DNA from: Bathynomus jamesi | Taxonomy: Eukaryota; Arthropoda; Malacostraca; Isopoda; Cirolanidae | Assembly (NCBI GenBank): GCA_023014485.1 | Contig: JAJOZX010012212.1 | Location: forward strand, 1 to 64,000 | Reading direction: 5' to 3' | DNA: 64,000 bases | Notes under the pieces: model-generated | The model's input: the letters and a program-made list of their open reading frames with translations, nothing else | Told to the model about the DNA's origin: nothing | Database searches by the model: none | Position numbers and translations under genes: made by a program | Shown here: positions 53,540 to 63,792 of the stretch, in pieces | Numbering within the stretch: the stretch's first letter is position 1 | Layout: every line of letters starts with the position of its first letter

Positions 53540-54625
53540 AAGAAACATGGAGAAATTAATTAGTTTAGAAGGAGAATGAATGAGAATTATATTATAGAGA
53601 ATAGAAAATTGTTCTGGAAGGAAGTGCGGAAATGTTTGAGAGTAAGGGATGAAAATGGAAGAATACTCACAGCGGATGCGGATCTACGGAGTAGATGGAA
53701 GGAATATTTTGAGGGTTCGATGGGTGGAAGAGATGAGTGCAAGGATAAATATGATGGAATATGGTGGTGTGAGGAGGACACGCGACAGAATGCCTGAGAA
53801 CATAACCATGGATGAAGTGAAATTGACGGTTCGCAAACTGAAAAATGGAAAAGTGGCAGGTATGGGTGGAATATATAGGAAAATGATTAAGTATGGGGGA
53901 TTGGAGTGGTTGTGGTGCATATGTCAGAGTACATGGACAAATGGGAATGTGCCTGAAGACTGGAAGAAAGCAATAATTGTTCCATTGTACAAAATGGAAA
54001 GGTGAAAGGAGTGAATGTAAGAATTTCAGAGGTATTGGGAAGGTTTATGGTGGAATAGTGACGGTATTACACAATGCTTGGTGAGCGATGAGCAAGGAGG
54101 GTTCCAAGGTGGAAGAGGCTATGTGGACCAAGTGTTCGCAATGAGACAAGTGATCGAGAATGCGTGTAGGCATGGCTTTTATGGTTCTTGAGAAATGATA
54201 GAGTAAATAAAAGAAGCATTGCGCCAGGCCTTGGGGATACATGGGGTTGGTGGTAGACTCATGAACGCGGTGAAGAGTTTGTGGTGGAATTAATGCAGGT
54301 GTGAAAGTAAATAAAGAATTGAGTGAATGATGTGATATAAATGTTAGGGTGTGTGATGTCTCCGTTGCTCTTCAATCTGTTTGTGGATGGAGTCACGAGA
54401 GAGGTGAAAGTGCGAATGCTAGAAAGAGGAATGAATCTGGTGCGCGATGGGAATAGGTGAGCCTGTCGAATTTGTTGTATGGGGATGATGCTGTGCTATT
54501 TGCTCAGAGTATGTGTGTCATAGGCAAGAGGTTGTTCAGAGTTTTGTGCCCGTATGTGAGAGAAGACTGTTGAAAGTGAATGTGGGTAAAAGCAAGTTAT
54601 TGATTGTGGAGAGAGAGAGAGAGAG
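53540..54625 (+). pseudogene. RTE-like LINE, left part (interrupted)
   Basis: Frames joined by eye show NRKLFWKEVRKCLRVRDENG, RILTADADLRSRWKEYFEG, PENITMDEVKLTVRKLKNGK, AGMGGIYRKMIKYGG, NGNVPEDWKKAIIVPLYK, then SPLLFNLFVDGVTREVK and ..GMMLCYLL (degraded motif C). This is the RT of an RTE-like LINE. It ends in a (GA)n run at 54608-54625, where the CR1 LINE begins. Its continuation is 57930-58250. Confidence 0.7.
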
Positions 54626-55789
54626 TTACAAGGAGTTACAAGGAAAAGAAGTTCCTCAAAAGGCCTTGCGGCCCATACCAAGGAGGTACCAATGGCAACG
54701 GGTGCCGGAAAATTTTCTACACCCTCAAATAGTGTGCAAGATTCGGTCTAACCTTTTCTCGAACAGATCCACAGAACTGTTCACAACTTCTGAAGGTAGC
54801 CTGTTCCACTTGTCACAGATCTTATACGTAAGGTAATTCCCACACACACTAGTCCTAAACCGTTTCAAATCCAACTTCCAACCATTGTTGCGAGTTGGGT
54901 TATCATTTAAATTAAACATGCTTCTAAAATCGACATTGTTGAACCCGCGTAAGAACTTGATAACCTCGATCAGTTGACCGCGCAGCCTACGAGTTTCCAG
55001 CGAAAACAAATTCAGGGCGCGTAAGCGTCGATTGTAGCCCATATGCCTAACGGAAGGGATTAACTTTGTGGCCCTCGCCTGCACTCGCTACAGCCTCTCA
55101 ATATCTTTTCTGAGGGTGGGCGACCAGAACTGCACAGCATACTCCAGGTGCGGCCGAACCAGAGAATTGTGCAGCGAGAGCACAATCTCCTTGTTCCGAG
55201 ATCGAAATTGCCTCCTGATATAACCCAACAACTTCTGGGCTTTCTTTTCCACCTCTACGCACTGTTTCGTAAACGTAAGGTCGCTGCTAATTAGCACACA
55301 CAAGTCCTTTTACAAATTAGTGGCCTCGATATTACTCCCCCAACATTGAGTAGTCCGACTTGGGATTGGCGTAGCCAATGTGCACCACCTTGCACTTACC
55401 CAAGTTAAACGGCATTTGCCATTTTTCGGACCACTCTCCTATCCTACGTAGGTCCGCACGCAGTTGCTCTATCGCCTCGGCGTCCCAACATTGGCCCCAA
55501 GCTTTGTGTCATCAGCGAATTTGGCGATCCTACTGACGATGCCACCATCGATATCATTTATGTAAATGATAAACAACAGTGGCCCCCAAAACAGAACCCT
55601 GAGGAACCCCACTAGTGACCGAGGCCCAACCCGAACTAGTCCCTTTAATTACAACCTTCTGCCGCCTATTCTTCACCCAGTTTTCAATCCACCTACCTAC
55701 TTCCCCACCAATACCCAGCGCGTGCACTTTGGCCATTAGCCGGCGGTGAGGTACCTTATCAAAGGCTTTCTGAAAGTCGAGATAAAGTA

Positions 55790-56426
55790 CAGGAAGGTCC
55801 CGGTTAACACGGTTTCGGTTAACATGGTATTCGATGTTACGCGGTTTATAATTTGTGATCATAATCCCGTTATATGCGGTATAATTTCACTTATCGCGGG
55901 AAAAAATATTTTATTAGCAAAACAAAAGCGAGTCTCCTTCGCGATATTGAAAATGCGAAACAGAAATTAATGAATGGAGATCCTGATATGGAACGTGCTA
56001 TGAAAGTCTGTCGAGATACATTGTGTATTGACAATGACAAAGCCTCACTTTTACGTATTTTACAAAGAAATAAAAATAATCATTCATTTTTTGTACACAT
56101 GCATGTGCTTTTCAATAAACTTTAAAACAAATGAATCAATTTATTTACTACCTTACCTTTGTATAATGTACTGTACTGTACATAGTAATAAAACCAAGTC
56201 AAAGTCGACAGTCTAATATATTTTTTTTTTTAACTTGGCAATATTAACCAGTTTTACATGTTATATTGTTCCCGGTGAATGCGGCTACGCAACTATATCG
56301 CGGTATTCTGCTTGCGTTGGCAACATTTGCAATTTTTACATGTTATATCAATCCCGCTTAATGTGGTTTTCACTTATCGCGGTATTCTGCTTGCACCAAT
56401 TAACCGCGATAACCGGGACCTTCCTG
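55790..56426. mobile_element. Tigger/pogo-like non-autonomous element
   Basis: Flanked by TA on both sides. The ends CAGGAAGGTCCCGGTTA and its mirror are 17-bp inverted repeats. Further inward, GCGGTTT/CGCGGTA-like motifs recur at both sides. 637 bp. The interior has one open frame on the + strand (55874-56125; LLRDIENAKQKLMNGDPDME) that I cannot assign. Confidence 0.75.
55874..56125 (+). other. Unassigned open frame inside the Tigger-like element
   Basis: 83 codons with normal-looking composition: KKYFISKTKASLLRDIENAK, GDPDMERAMKVCRDTLC, IDNDKASLLRILQRNK. It could be a relic of a transposase or a captured host exon. No motif is recognised and no start context decides between these. Confidence 0.25.
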
Positions 56427-57171
56427 TATATCAATTGCCCTACTCTTTTCATACTCACTCACCATGACGTGGAAAAACTCGAGCAAGTTGGTGAGACACG
56501 ACCTATGCCGTCTAAACCCATGTTGGGAGTCCCCAAGCGGTTTGTAGGAATCCAAATGGTCAAAGATCCTATCCGCTATTATCCCCTCTAATAATTTACC
56601 TATAACTGAAATGAGACTAATGGGACGATAGTTCCCTGGACTTTCGTGATCCCCTTTCTTAAAGATCGGGGTCACGTTGGCTTCCCTCCAGTCACCAGGC
56701 ATCTGGCCCGTCTCCAACGATTTGTTGAAGACTGTAGGCAGGTATGGAGCCACCTGGTCGTGCACCTCCCGCAACACTCTGGGGAGAAACTGGTCTGGCC
56801 CAGGAGCCTTAAACGCGCTCAGTTTGTCTATTCTATCGGCAACGACTGCCGCGGTACATCGAACACTATCCAGGCCAGCACCTTCGTGCCTGACGCCTGG
56901 CTCGGGGATGATGCGGGTGTCCTCCCTGGTGAACACTCCCGCAAAGTACTCATTAAGCACATTAGCGATGTCCGCGTCGGAGGTCCGCAGAACGCCGCTG
57001 GAGTCCTTTAATGGATCTATCATGTTTCTAATGGGCTTTCTACTATTAACATAACTGAAGAACTCCTTAGGGTTCCTCTTGCAGGGCTTGCCACCCGCAG
57101 TTCTTCGTTACGTTTCGCTAGCCTAACCTTCGCCTTCACTTCCCTACACAGGCGGACATACCTCAGTGTTC

Positions 57172-57930
57172 TCATGGGAACGATTGGCCTTCGCCCCTAT
57201 ACGCTACTTTCCTATTTCGGATAGCCGAAGCGATGTCACGACTGAACCACTTAGGCTGCGTTGAAGCAGGGGTGACCGGTTTTGAGGGTATGGCAGCAGA
57301 CTGCAGCACCATAAACTCGTCCCGGAATGCACTCCACACTCCCTCAACATCGCCGCCGACATCTAACCCCATCTCACCTACGCTATCCCGGAGGCTAACA
57401 AAGTCTGCCCGCCGTAGATCGAGCTTACTGCCTCTCGAGTTACTACGCTTCACCGAGGGACGCAGACACAGAACCTAATCAGACCGTGATCACTCCCGCC
57501 CAACGATTCGTCAACGGTGAGGCCAGTGACGAAGTTGTCTTCGGTCGTGAATACTAAGTCTAAAACGCTTTCGCCTCGTGTAAGTTCATTGACCCACTGA
57601 TGAGGAAGTTCTCATCAGCAAAGTCAACTAGCCTCCTCCCTTCAGCATCAGCAGTCCTGTCTTCCCACTTTATGCCGCGACAGTTGAAGTCTCCTAAAAC
57701 TACACACCCTATCCCCTAGCAGGCTACGGAGTTCGGTGTATAGGGCTGTATCCTCCTCGAGGAGGAGATGCGGAGGTCTGTACACCAAGATTAACCTATA
57801 GTTCGTCCCTCCCACGTTCAGATCGACGCCAAGCAGCTCCCGTTCCGATCGGAACTGGCAGTCAACCGGACTCAACGTGTCCCTCACGTATATTAGTACC
57901 TCTCCCCCTTCCCCACGGGCGCGGTCTTTG
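57172..57930 (-). pseudogene. CR1 LINE endonuclease region (third copy)
   Basis: Joined frames show GEVLIYVRDTLSPVDC, GTNYRLILVYRPP, a shifted GDFNC-like block near 57680, DESLGGSDHGLIRF near 57510-57480 (the SDH motif of APE nucleases), then RRADFVSLRDSVGEMG and PKWFSRDIASAIRNRKVAYR. Several frameshifts (57640, 57460). It corresponds to the 10932-9829 part of the CR1 copy at 8-12 kb. Confidence 0.7.
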
Positions 57931-58250
57931 AGAGAGAGAGAGAGAGAGAGATTCGTAATCATGTGATAATGAATGGTGAAATACTAGAGGTGGTAGATGT
58001 TTTAAGTAGTTGGGATGTGTTTTGAACAAAAGTGGTACGAGTGCGGATGGAGGTAACAGCAGAGCGAATCAAGGAAGAAGGTGCACTGAAAGCGGTTGTG
58101 AGGAAGCGGAGTCTAGGTAGAGATGCTGCAAGATGTTTACATAAAGGTGTGTTAGTATCGACACTTTTGCATGGGTATGAAATTTTGACGTGGCATGAAA
58201 GGGAGAAGTCAAAGGTAAGAGCAGTTGAGATGGATAATTATTGTTGAACT
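57931..58250 (+). pseudogene. RTE-like LINE, right part
   Basis: The continuation of 53540-54625 after the CR1 insertion: (GA)n, then broken frames with NGEILEVVDVFK.LG, VTAERIKEEGALKAVVRKRS, LLHGYEILTWHEREKSKVRA and VEMDN. This is the ..YG.E.W...E....R..EM.. block near the end of RTE-like RTs. It ends just before the Ig10 acceptor. Confidence 0.65.
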
Positions 58251-58268
58251 TCTTAATTGTGTTTTGAG

Positions 58269-58435
58269 GTGGATGATCCGAGGAGAACCTTTCACTCCCA
58301 ACGACAGAATGCGACGTCTTCCCGAGGGTTCTCTGCTGATCAGGGAAGTGTCTAGAGATGATGCAGGGAAATACACGTGCCACGTCGAAAACTCTTATGG
58401 ACAAGACACCGTCACTCACACGCTACTCATCCAGG
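58269..58435 (+). CDS. Dscam: Dscam exon, Ig domain 10, C-terminal half
   Basis: Acceptor TTAATTGTGTTTTGAG; enters in phase 2 (joining AG to G for Arg) and leaves in phase 1 at CCAGG|GTTAG. It encodes WMIRGEPFTPNDRMRRLPEG, SLLIREVSRDDAGKYTCHVE, NSYGQDTVTHTLLIQ. DAGKYTC holds the second Ig cysteine, pairing with LQCQAVG of the previous exon; the core Trp is WMIRG. The acceptor lies within 20 nt of the RTE-like LINE remnant. Confidence 0.92.
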
Positions 58436-58664
58436 GTTAGATTTTTTCATGATATTTGATAGAAGCACTTCGTTAATTTTGCTATTTTGACCCTTTCAAA
58501 AATGACCATTTATTTCACTATTTGGAACAGGTTTCAAGGATGTGTGCTTTATAAAAGCAGTCTTGTATTAATTGACTTTGAATTATCACGCCATTTTGTA
58601 AGCTGTCTTTCGCGTTTTTAGTGATATTTATTCATTATTCCATATATTTTTCTTCCTCCTTCAG

Positions 58665-58901
58665 CACCCCCATACACCCCTGAGATCCAGATTTTGTCGA
58701 CGACGAACGACAGCATCGAAATCAAATTAAAGCCTTCTGTTGTAGATGACACGACACCAATCTACGGCTACACCGTTTCTTACAAACCTGAATTCAGTGA
58801 CGACTTCGGGATCATCCAAGTACTTTCTTCCGCCAGGACTTTCGTCCTTGGAACTTATTGTGCGGTTCAAGATACCAGATCTTCGCCAAGGCTTATAACA
58901 A
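58665..58901 (+). CDS. Dscam: Dscam exon, FN3 domain 5, with one-base frameshift
   Basis: Acceptor TTCCTCCTTCAG; phase 1 in. It encodes APPYTPEIQILSTTNDSIEI, KLKPSVVDDTTPIYGYTVSY, KPEFSDDFGIIQVLSSARTF. From about 58850 the conserved FN3 sequence (LLCGSRYQIFAKAYNK) is found only in the +2 frame, so one base is missing between about 58846 and 58853. In that frame the exon ends at AACAA|GTATGT (58901). The donor and the rest of the exon look normal. This may be an assembly indel rather than a real lesion. A hAT derivative begins 70 bp after the donor. Confidence 0.85.
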
Positions 58902-58971
58902 GTATGTTTTTGTTGCTTTGGATAAGCAACAGTCTGAAAATTATAGGTGACGTGTATATATATATATATAT

Positions 58972-60214
58972 TAGTGATGTAGGTCACATCCGCATCCGCA
59001 TCCGCGGAACATCCGCACATTTTCTCGCATCCGCGTCCGCATCCGCACTTTGGACTGCGGATGTCGTGCGGATGTGGACCGTTGAGATAAAACGTCATTA
59101 ATAAGCGGAAATTATCAAATTCTACTATATTAATAGAACTAGTTCATTGTGCGCAAAAGTGATGCAAGCGACAAGACGAGAGGCTGTTCTTGTATGAAGT
59201 TACTCTCTTGCAACCTACTTAGATCCACGTTACAAAGCTAAGTTATTTTCACCTAGTACATTAGAACGAGTTAAATCATCACTTGGCAAAGCAGTTGAAG
59301 AGCTTCAATCTCTTGAATCTGTCGCTTCGCCACCCACCAAAAGAATAAAAGTTTCAGTGACAGAACCAACACCTTCAACAAGCAAATCTATCACAGAATC
59401 TGTCTCTCAGTTTCTTGAGTCAAGCAGCAATGACGAGACCTACGCGATGTCAAAAGATGTAGTAAAAATGATCGAGAGCTATCACCAAGAAAAACGCCTG
59501 GCTGCATGTGACAATCCTATTAGTTGGTGGAAAAATACGCAGAATATCTATCCATACTTGAGTAAACTTGCAAGGAAACATTTAGCCTGTCCTACAACAA
59601 ACGTACCAAGCGAGAGATTATTTAGCAGTGCTGGATTAATATATGATGAAAAGAGAAACAGACTGGCAGCAGAAAAGGCAGAAAAATTAATGTTCCTTAA
59701 GCATAACCTTCCTATAATTAAGTTTGAACATTAAACGATGAACATCTTAGTTTACTTTATTTTAATTACTCATTTATAAATATGCCTAATAAAACTTTAA
59801 ACTTAATATAAATAGTTATCAAGCTAATTAAAGATCTCTTTCTATAAGGGTGGAGGTTGGGGAAAGAGGTCGGTGGGGTGCATTTGAGTTGGGTTCACGT
59901 CCCGCATCCTGGTAACACAATTATGGTTTCTAATTGTGGCTGAAACTCAACAAAATATAATGAATTTATTTGCAGACGAATTCACTAATTGATTTCTATA
60001 TTAGTTAGATGCTTGATATTATTTTATATGTTCAGAGAAAAGTACAGCAATTATTGTACAATTAATCAATTATACTACATTATAGCTACAGCTCTCTCTA
60101 TATAATAACTTATTATATACGTTAAACACAACAAATCTCGAATATATCCTAAAAAATAACGAAAATGTAGACATCCGCGGATGTTGAAATCAAACATCCG
60201 CATCCGCATCCGCA
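58972..60214 (+). mobile_element. ATCCGC-repeat hAT derivative, copy 3
   Basis: The left end TAGTGATGTAGG follows a TA tract. The right end stops inside the hexamer array near 60214, so the final CTACATCACTA is missing. Otherwise very close to copies 1 and 2. It lies in the Dscam intron after the FN5 exon. Confidence 0.8.
59210..59734 (+). pseudogene. hAT transposase C-terminal third, copy 3
   Basis: Shows TYLDPRYKAKLFSPSTLERV near 59213-59270, PPTKRIKVSVTEP, then the 125-codon open part with WWKNTQNIYPYLSKLARKHL, VPSERLFSSAGLIYDEKRNR, AAEKAEKLMFLKHNLP. Here the consensus SERLFSS of hAT dimerisation domains is intact, unlike copy 2. No catalytic core. Confidence 0.8.
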
Positions 60215-60404
60215 TGTCAGTTAGGGGTAATATCTGACTCTATCGCTTCTAAATTAGTAAATTAGGACTGAGTTGGTCGAGGTTGGTTGACGCTGGCACA
60301 AATGGTGGGCCCCGAAAGAAGATCTAATTCAAAGCACCTGTAAGTACCTTTTATGTCTATTTGCTAACCTAATACCTAACGGGTTGTAACACCCCACGTT
60401 ATTA

Positions 60405-60590
60405 CAGTCTAACTTCTATTATTAGAAAGCTTTTAGAACAGGTTATTCGTGATCGTTTGTCGAACATCTTGAAAGCAATTATCTTATTAAACAAAGTCAA
60501 CATGGGTTTCGAAGAAATAAATCTTGTTTAAAACAAATTATTAGAATTTTTCCATGACGTCATCAGTATTTATGATTGTAGTAGAGCGGT
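60405..60590 (+). pseudogene. CR1-type LINE RT fragment
   Basis: Frames show SLTSIIRKLLEQVIRDRLS, then HGFRRNKSCLKQIIRIF in a shifted frame, the region before RT motif A. It stops at 60590, where the next LINE's tail begins. 60215-60404 has nothing recognisable. Confidence 0.6.
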
Positions 60591-60591
60591 T

Positions 60592-62220
60592 GTTGTTGTT
60601 GTTGTTGTTTAGCCGATCAGCCCACCCTGATCGAGTAAGCCGGCGCGCGGCACGCAGGTAACCGATCGCCCTCTCCGGAGTGGACCAAAGGTTCAGCGCA
60701 CTAGTGATGTTGTGTTGCGTTCGTTGTTATGCTAGAGCGGTACAGTCTGTCATAATGTGTTCAATTGTTTGTGGTGTGTCCTGGCACAGGTGGCAGGTGT
60801 CGTCTATGGAGTTGTCTAGTCTGTGTTTATATGTCCGTAAGTTGGGGTGATGTCCACATCGGAATCGTGCTAAGTTAATTCGATCCGATCTGATCAGGCT
60901 GATCTCTGACCTGTTAATGGGTGGCGGCTTCGCACCTAGGACCGCATTCGTACCGAGTCGTGTCAGTGCTTTGTGAGTTAGGTGTGTGTGTATGTGTTTT
61001 CTGTACTGTGTGATGTCTGTGGGGCGTGGTATGGAATGGAGTATTTGGTTATAATATCTCTCTGGTGTTACCTTAATGGTGCGAGGTGTTGGTGCATGAT
61101 TGTACATGTAGTGGCAAGGGTGTTGTAGGTTAGTTGTCGCTGCTGCCATGAATTGTGTTCCCCTCATGTCTAAATGTTCCCTAACTTTCAGTATTTTTGT
61201 TTCTGTGTGCAGGTGTTCTATTGGTGTTGTTTGAGTGCATCCTGTAATGATGCGAAGTGCGTTGTTTTGTATTGTCTGTAAGGTGTTTATGTGTGTGTTT
61301 GAGATAATGCGTGCCCAACATGGGCTAGCATAGTCCATAACTGAGCGAATATATTGTTTGTATATGAGTGATGTTGTTTCCTGCTGGTGTCCAAAGTTTG
61401 TGCCTGTTAGTACCCTAAGCGTTTTAAGTCTTCAGGTACATTTGTTTTTAATGTCCTGAATGTGGTTTGCAAAAGATAATGATGTGTTGTATGTGACCTG
61501 ACCCCAAGTATTTTGGTCCTGTGAGTGTGTGGAATGTTGATGTTATTCAGTGTAAGCTGTGGAATTACCTGGTGTTCTTTTGTGTTGCTTGTAAGCAAGG
61601 TGATGGTTGATTTTGTGGGCGCTACTTTGAGTCTATTGTGTGTGAGCCAGTTTTGTATACTGTTTATGTATGTTTGTAGGTTATTTGTAACGGTGTCGAT
61701 GTTGTTGTGGGTGGATGTTAGAGTGATGTCATCTGCATATGATGATAAGGTAACTTGTTATCTATGGGTGTTGGAATGTCATGCATGTATAAGTTGAACA
61801 GTGTTGGTGAGAGAACAGAGTCTTGAGGGACCCCATTCGGAAAAACTTGTTTTGGATGACTTGCCATTAAATGTGACATGTGAGTATCTTCCTGAAAGAT
61901 AGTTGCTCAGCCACCTTTTGGTGTTATTGTACATGTTTGTGTTGAGTATTTTGTTTATGAGAGGGAAGCGTGGGATAGCATCAAATGCTTTACTAATGTT
62001 TATTGTTGCTAATAGTGTATGTTGAGCTGGTCGTCTGGAGTTGATGCCATCCATGATGTGCTGCGTGAGGTTAGTGAGTAGTGCGTGGTTGAGTGGTGAG
62101 GTCTGAATCCATGTTGAGTAGGCGATAGTGGAATGTGTGGGTTGGTGATTTGTAAGATTAGTCTTTCTGTTACTTTGGAAGGTGTGCAATTTAGGGTGCA
62201 TCAGCCTATAACGGGTGAAA
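60592..62220 (-). mobile_element. LINE of the 2A-motif family, 3' half
   Basis: Minus-strand copy of the family at 20.1-22.3 kb, 5'-truncated near 62220. It ends at 60592 with an (AAC)n tail (GTT repeats on the + strand at 60591-60609) after GGCTGATCGGCT. It is inserted into a CR1-type fragment. Confidence 0.75.
60727..62201 (-). pseudogene. LINE reverse transcriptase and C-terminal region
   Basis: From 62201: DGINSRRPAQHTLLATINIS, SKAFDAIPRFPLINKIL (motif A), RWLSNYLSGRYSHVTFNGK, then a shifted motif B (QGSVLS-like) and motif C (YADD-like near 61740), TKILGVRSHT near 61500, and MDYASPCWARIISNTHINTL, QNNALRIITGC from 61338. The C-terminal CHLCQDTPQTIEHIMTDC near 60790 is the Cys/His (CCHC-like) motif often found at the end of Jockey/I-like LINE proteins. 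Frameshifts near 61830, 61600 and 61400. Confidence 0.75.
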
Positions 62221-62639
62221 TTTCGAACTTCGGATATTGATTCGGCCCTATGATATTATGGTTACAATCCCCAACAAACCTTCAGTGTCCACGTTTCAAG
62301 CTGTTCTGACAATATTTAGTGGGTCCACCTCGAAGATGAAAATTTGACAATTGTGGAATTTTATGGTTTTACTAGAAAATCTTAGTGTAAGTGTTGTAGA
62401 TTTTGTTTGAAAAAAAAATTGTAAATATAGTTAGTTTTAGGCAAGTTTTAGCCTCAATTCATGAAATTATCTGTCTTTTTAGACTGTTTTTTGTATTATT
62501 CTGAGAATCATGAAGTGAGTTACCAGGATGCCGGACGAGGACCCAACTTGCCAAGCATCCCACCGACCACCTCCACCTATTAAAAATGGTATTTCATGAT
62601 AAAATACTTGTAAAAATTGATTTATTGCTTATTGATATA
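62221..62639. other. No recognisable feature
   Basis: AT-rich DNA between the LINE and the unnamed gene. It could be the 3' flank of that gene. Nothing coding or repeated is seen. Confidence 0.6.
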
Positions 62640-63790
62640 TTAATTCTTCTTCTTTGTCCTTTTTTCTTTTAAAACAGATGATAAAGAAGCTTGTCTCTTT
62701 CTCAGATTAGGAGTGGCTTTTCTCTCAGCTTCTACAACTTGGAGAACATTTTGAAGATGTTCTTCAGTCCTTGCAGCCTCATAAAAGTCACTGCATAGTT
62801 TTACTGCCCTCTCAGAGCCAACATTTATGACATTTATAGCCAAAAGTTTTTCTTTGGAAGATATAAATGATGCTGTTGTTTTCCATTCAACAATCTCAAC
62901 CATTAAAAAATCATAGTCTAACTGTAGTGAAGAGAATATGAACCATGAGTTTTTGTCAACCAAGTCAGCTAGTGTGGTTTCCGATCGTAGATTGGTAGGG
63001 AAATTAGGCTTTCCAAAACTAGATCCATGTCTACCTTCTGGAACCACTGTCTCAATCTTGTGTGGTTTATAGGAAAGTAGATGGTTTGTTATAGCACGAA
63101 GTTCATTTTTTGGAACCAAATCGCTGAATAATACAAGAGGAATCATCTCTGATGAAAGGTACCAGAGATGACGTTTCAAAGATGCTAGAACACTTTTTGC
63201 TATTTGCTTGTTTACTTCCTCGTATCTAAGAAGCTTTTTGTAAAGCTGAAATCGTGCCATGGTGCATCAAAAACTGAAGAGCAGGTCATCCACCATGGGT
63301 AGTAAATCAGTGAAATGAAGGTTGCAAAGTCTCTTAGTTTCAGAATTTGTTGCTTGTTTGTAATTGTTACTGAAGGTAGTTTCGAGATATTATCTTCTAG
63401 TGATGCAATTTTTAGAGCATATATTGCTTTACTCATCCATCTGGCTCTATGTATAGCACCAGGTCGCTGAAGGGTTATATCCTTATCACTAGGTCCTGCA
63501 TTTAAGTAAACACAACTAAGTCAGAAAATTGTTTGTAGTCATATCGTGTATGTTGCTTTTCTATATTACTTATTTGAATTGCATAATCAGTCCATTCCTG
63601 AAGAATCTCCTGGACAGCTTTGGAGTACTGATTGGAGTAAATTTTTTCAGTTTTTCATCCTTGGAAATCCACTGAAACTTTTCTCGAAATCTGTTAAAGA
63701 CATTAATTTCTGGTCCACTCGAAGTTTCTACTTTCATGTCCTGAAACACATGACTCATAATAACTTCACCAACATGATGCCTGCATGCAG
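62640..63790 (-). pseudogene. Second unnamed multi-copy protein family (possible transposon gene)
   Basis: Three blocks: 63790-63570 (CRHHVGEVIMSHVFQDMKVE, SSGPEINVFNRFREK), then after a possible acceptor (TTAAATGCAG) at about 63500, DITLQRPGAIHRARWMSKAI, YALKIASL (63480-63400), and from 63260 LLRYEEVNKQIAKSVLASLK, RHLWYLSSEMIPLVLFSD, INVGSERAVKLCSDFYEAAR, LQVVEAERKATPNLRKRQ. I recall CRHH...SSGP and PGAIHRARWM.KAIYALK...ER.VKL from abundant unannotated arthropod and cnidarian proteins. No enzyme class can be assigned. Frameshifts near 63270 and 63560. Its upstream end is cut by hAT copy 4. Confidence 0.6.
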
Positions 63791-63792
63791 AC

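Larger units (their letters stand above)
54725..57023 (-). pseudogene. CR1 LINE reverse transcriptase (third copy, split)
   Basis: The RT runs MIDPLKDSSGVLRTSDADIA, KAPGPDQFLPRVLREVHDQ, RPISLISVIGKLLEGI, QHGFRRHRSCLTNLLEFFHV to 56430, then, beyond the inserted element, LYLDFQKAFDKVPHRRL (motif A) from 55787, GVPQGSVLG near 55610, KFADDTKLGAN near 55530 (motif C), HLEYAVQFWSPTLRKDIERL and ATKLIPSVRHMGYNRRL. Frameshifts near 55560, 55310 and 55085. The two halves abut in frame if the inserted element and one TA are left out. ILHTI at 54725 is the C-terminus. Confidence 0.8.
54626..57930 (-). mobile_element. CR1-type LINE nested in the RTE-like LINE
   Basis: Minus-strand CR1 LINE with endonuclease near 57960-57170 and RT 57023-54725. 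It ends at 54626 with two copies of the 10-mer CCTTGTAACT as its 3' tail. (GA)n occurs on both sides, consistent with duplication of a GA-rich target. It is split by a Tigger-like element at 55790-56426. It is a different subfamily from the copies at 5-12 kb. Confidence 0.8.

Noticed and set aside
58727..59098. Minus-strand open frame across the FN5 exon and hAT start (also at 26968 and 41922)
   Set aside because: Antisense of the Dscam exon or the hAT hexamer array; the Cys-rich look comes from ATCCGC repeats.
60280..60345. Primer-binding-site-like TGGTGGGCCCCGAAAG
   Set aside because: No LTR, polypurine tract or retroelement gene is associated with it.
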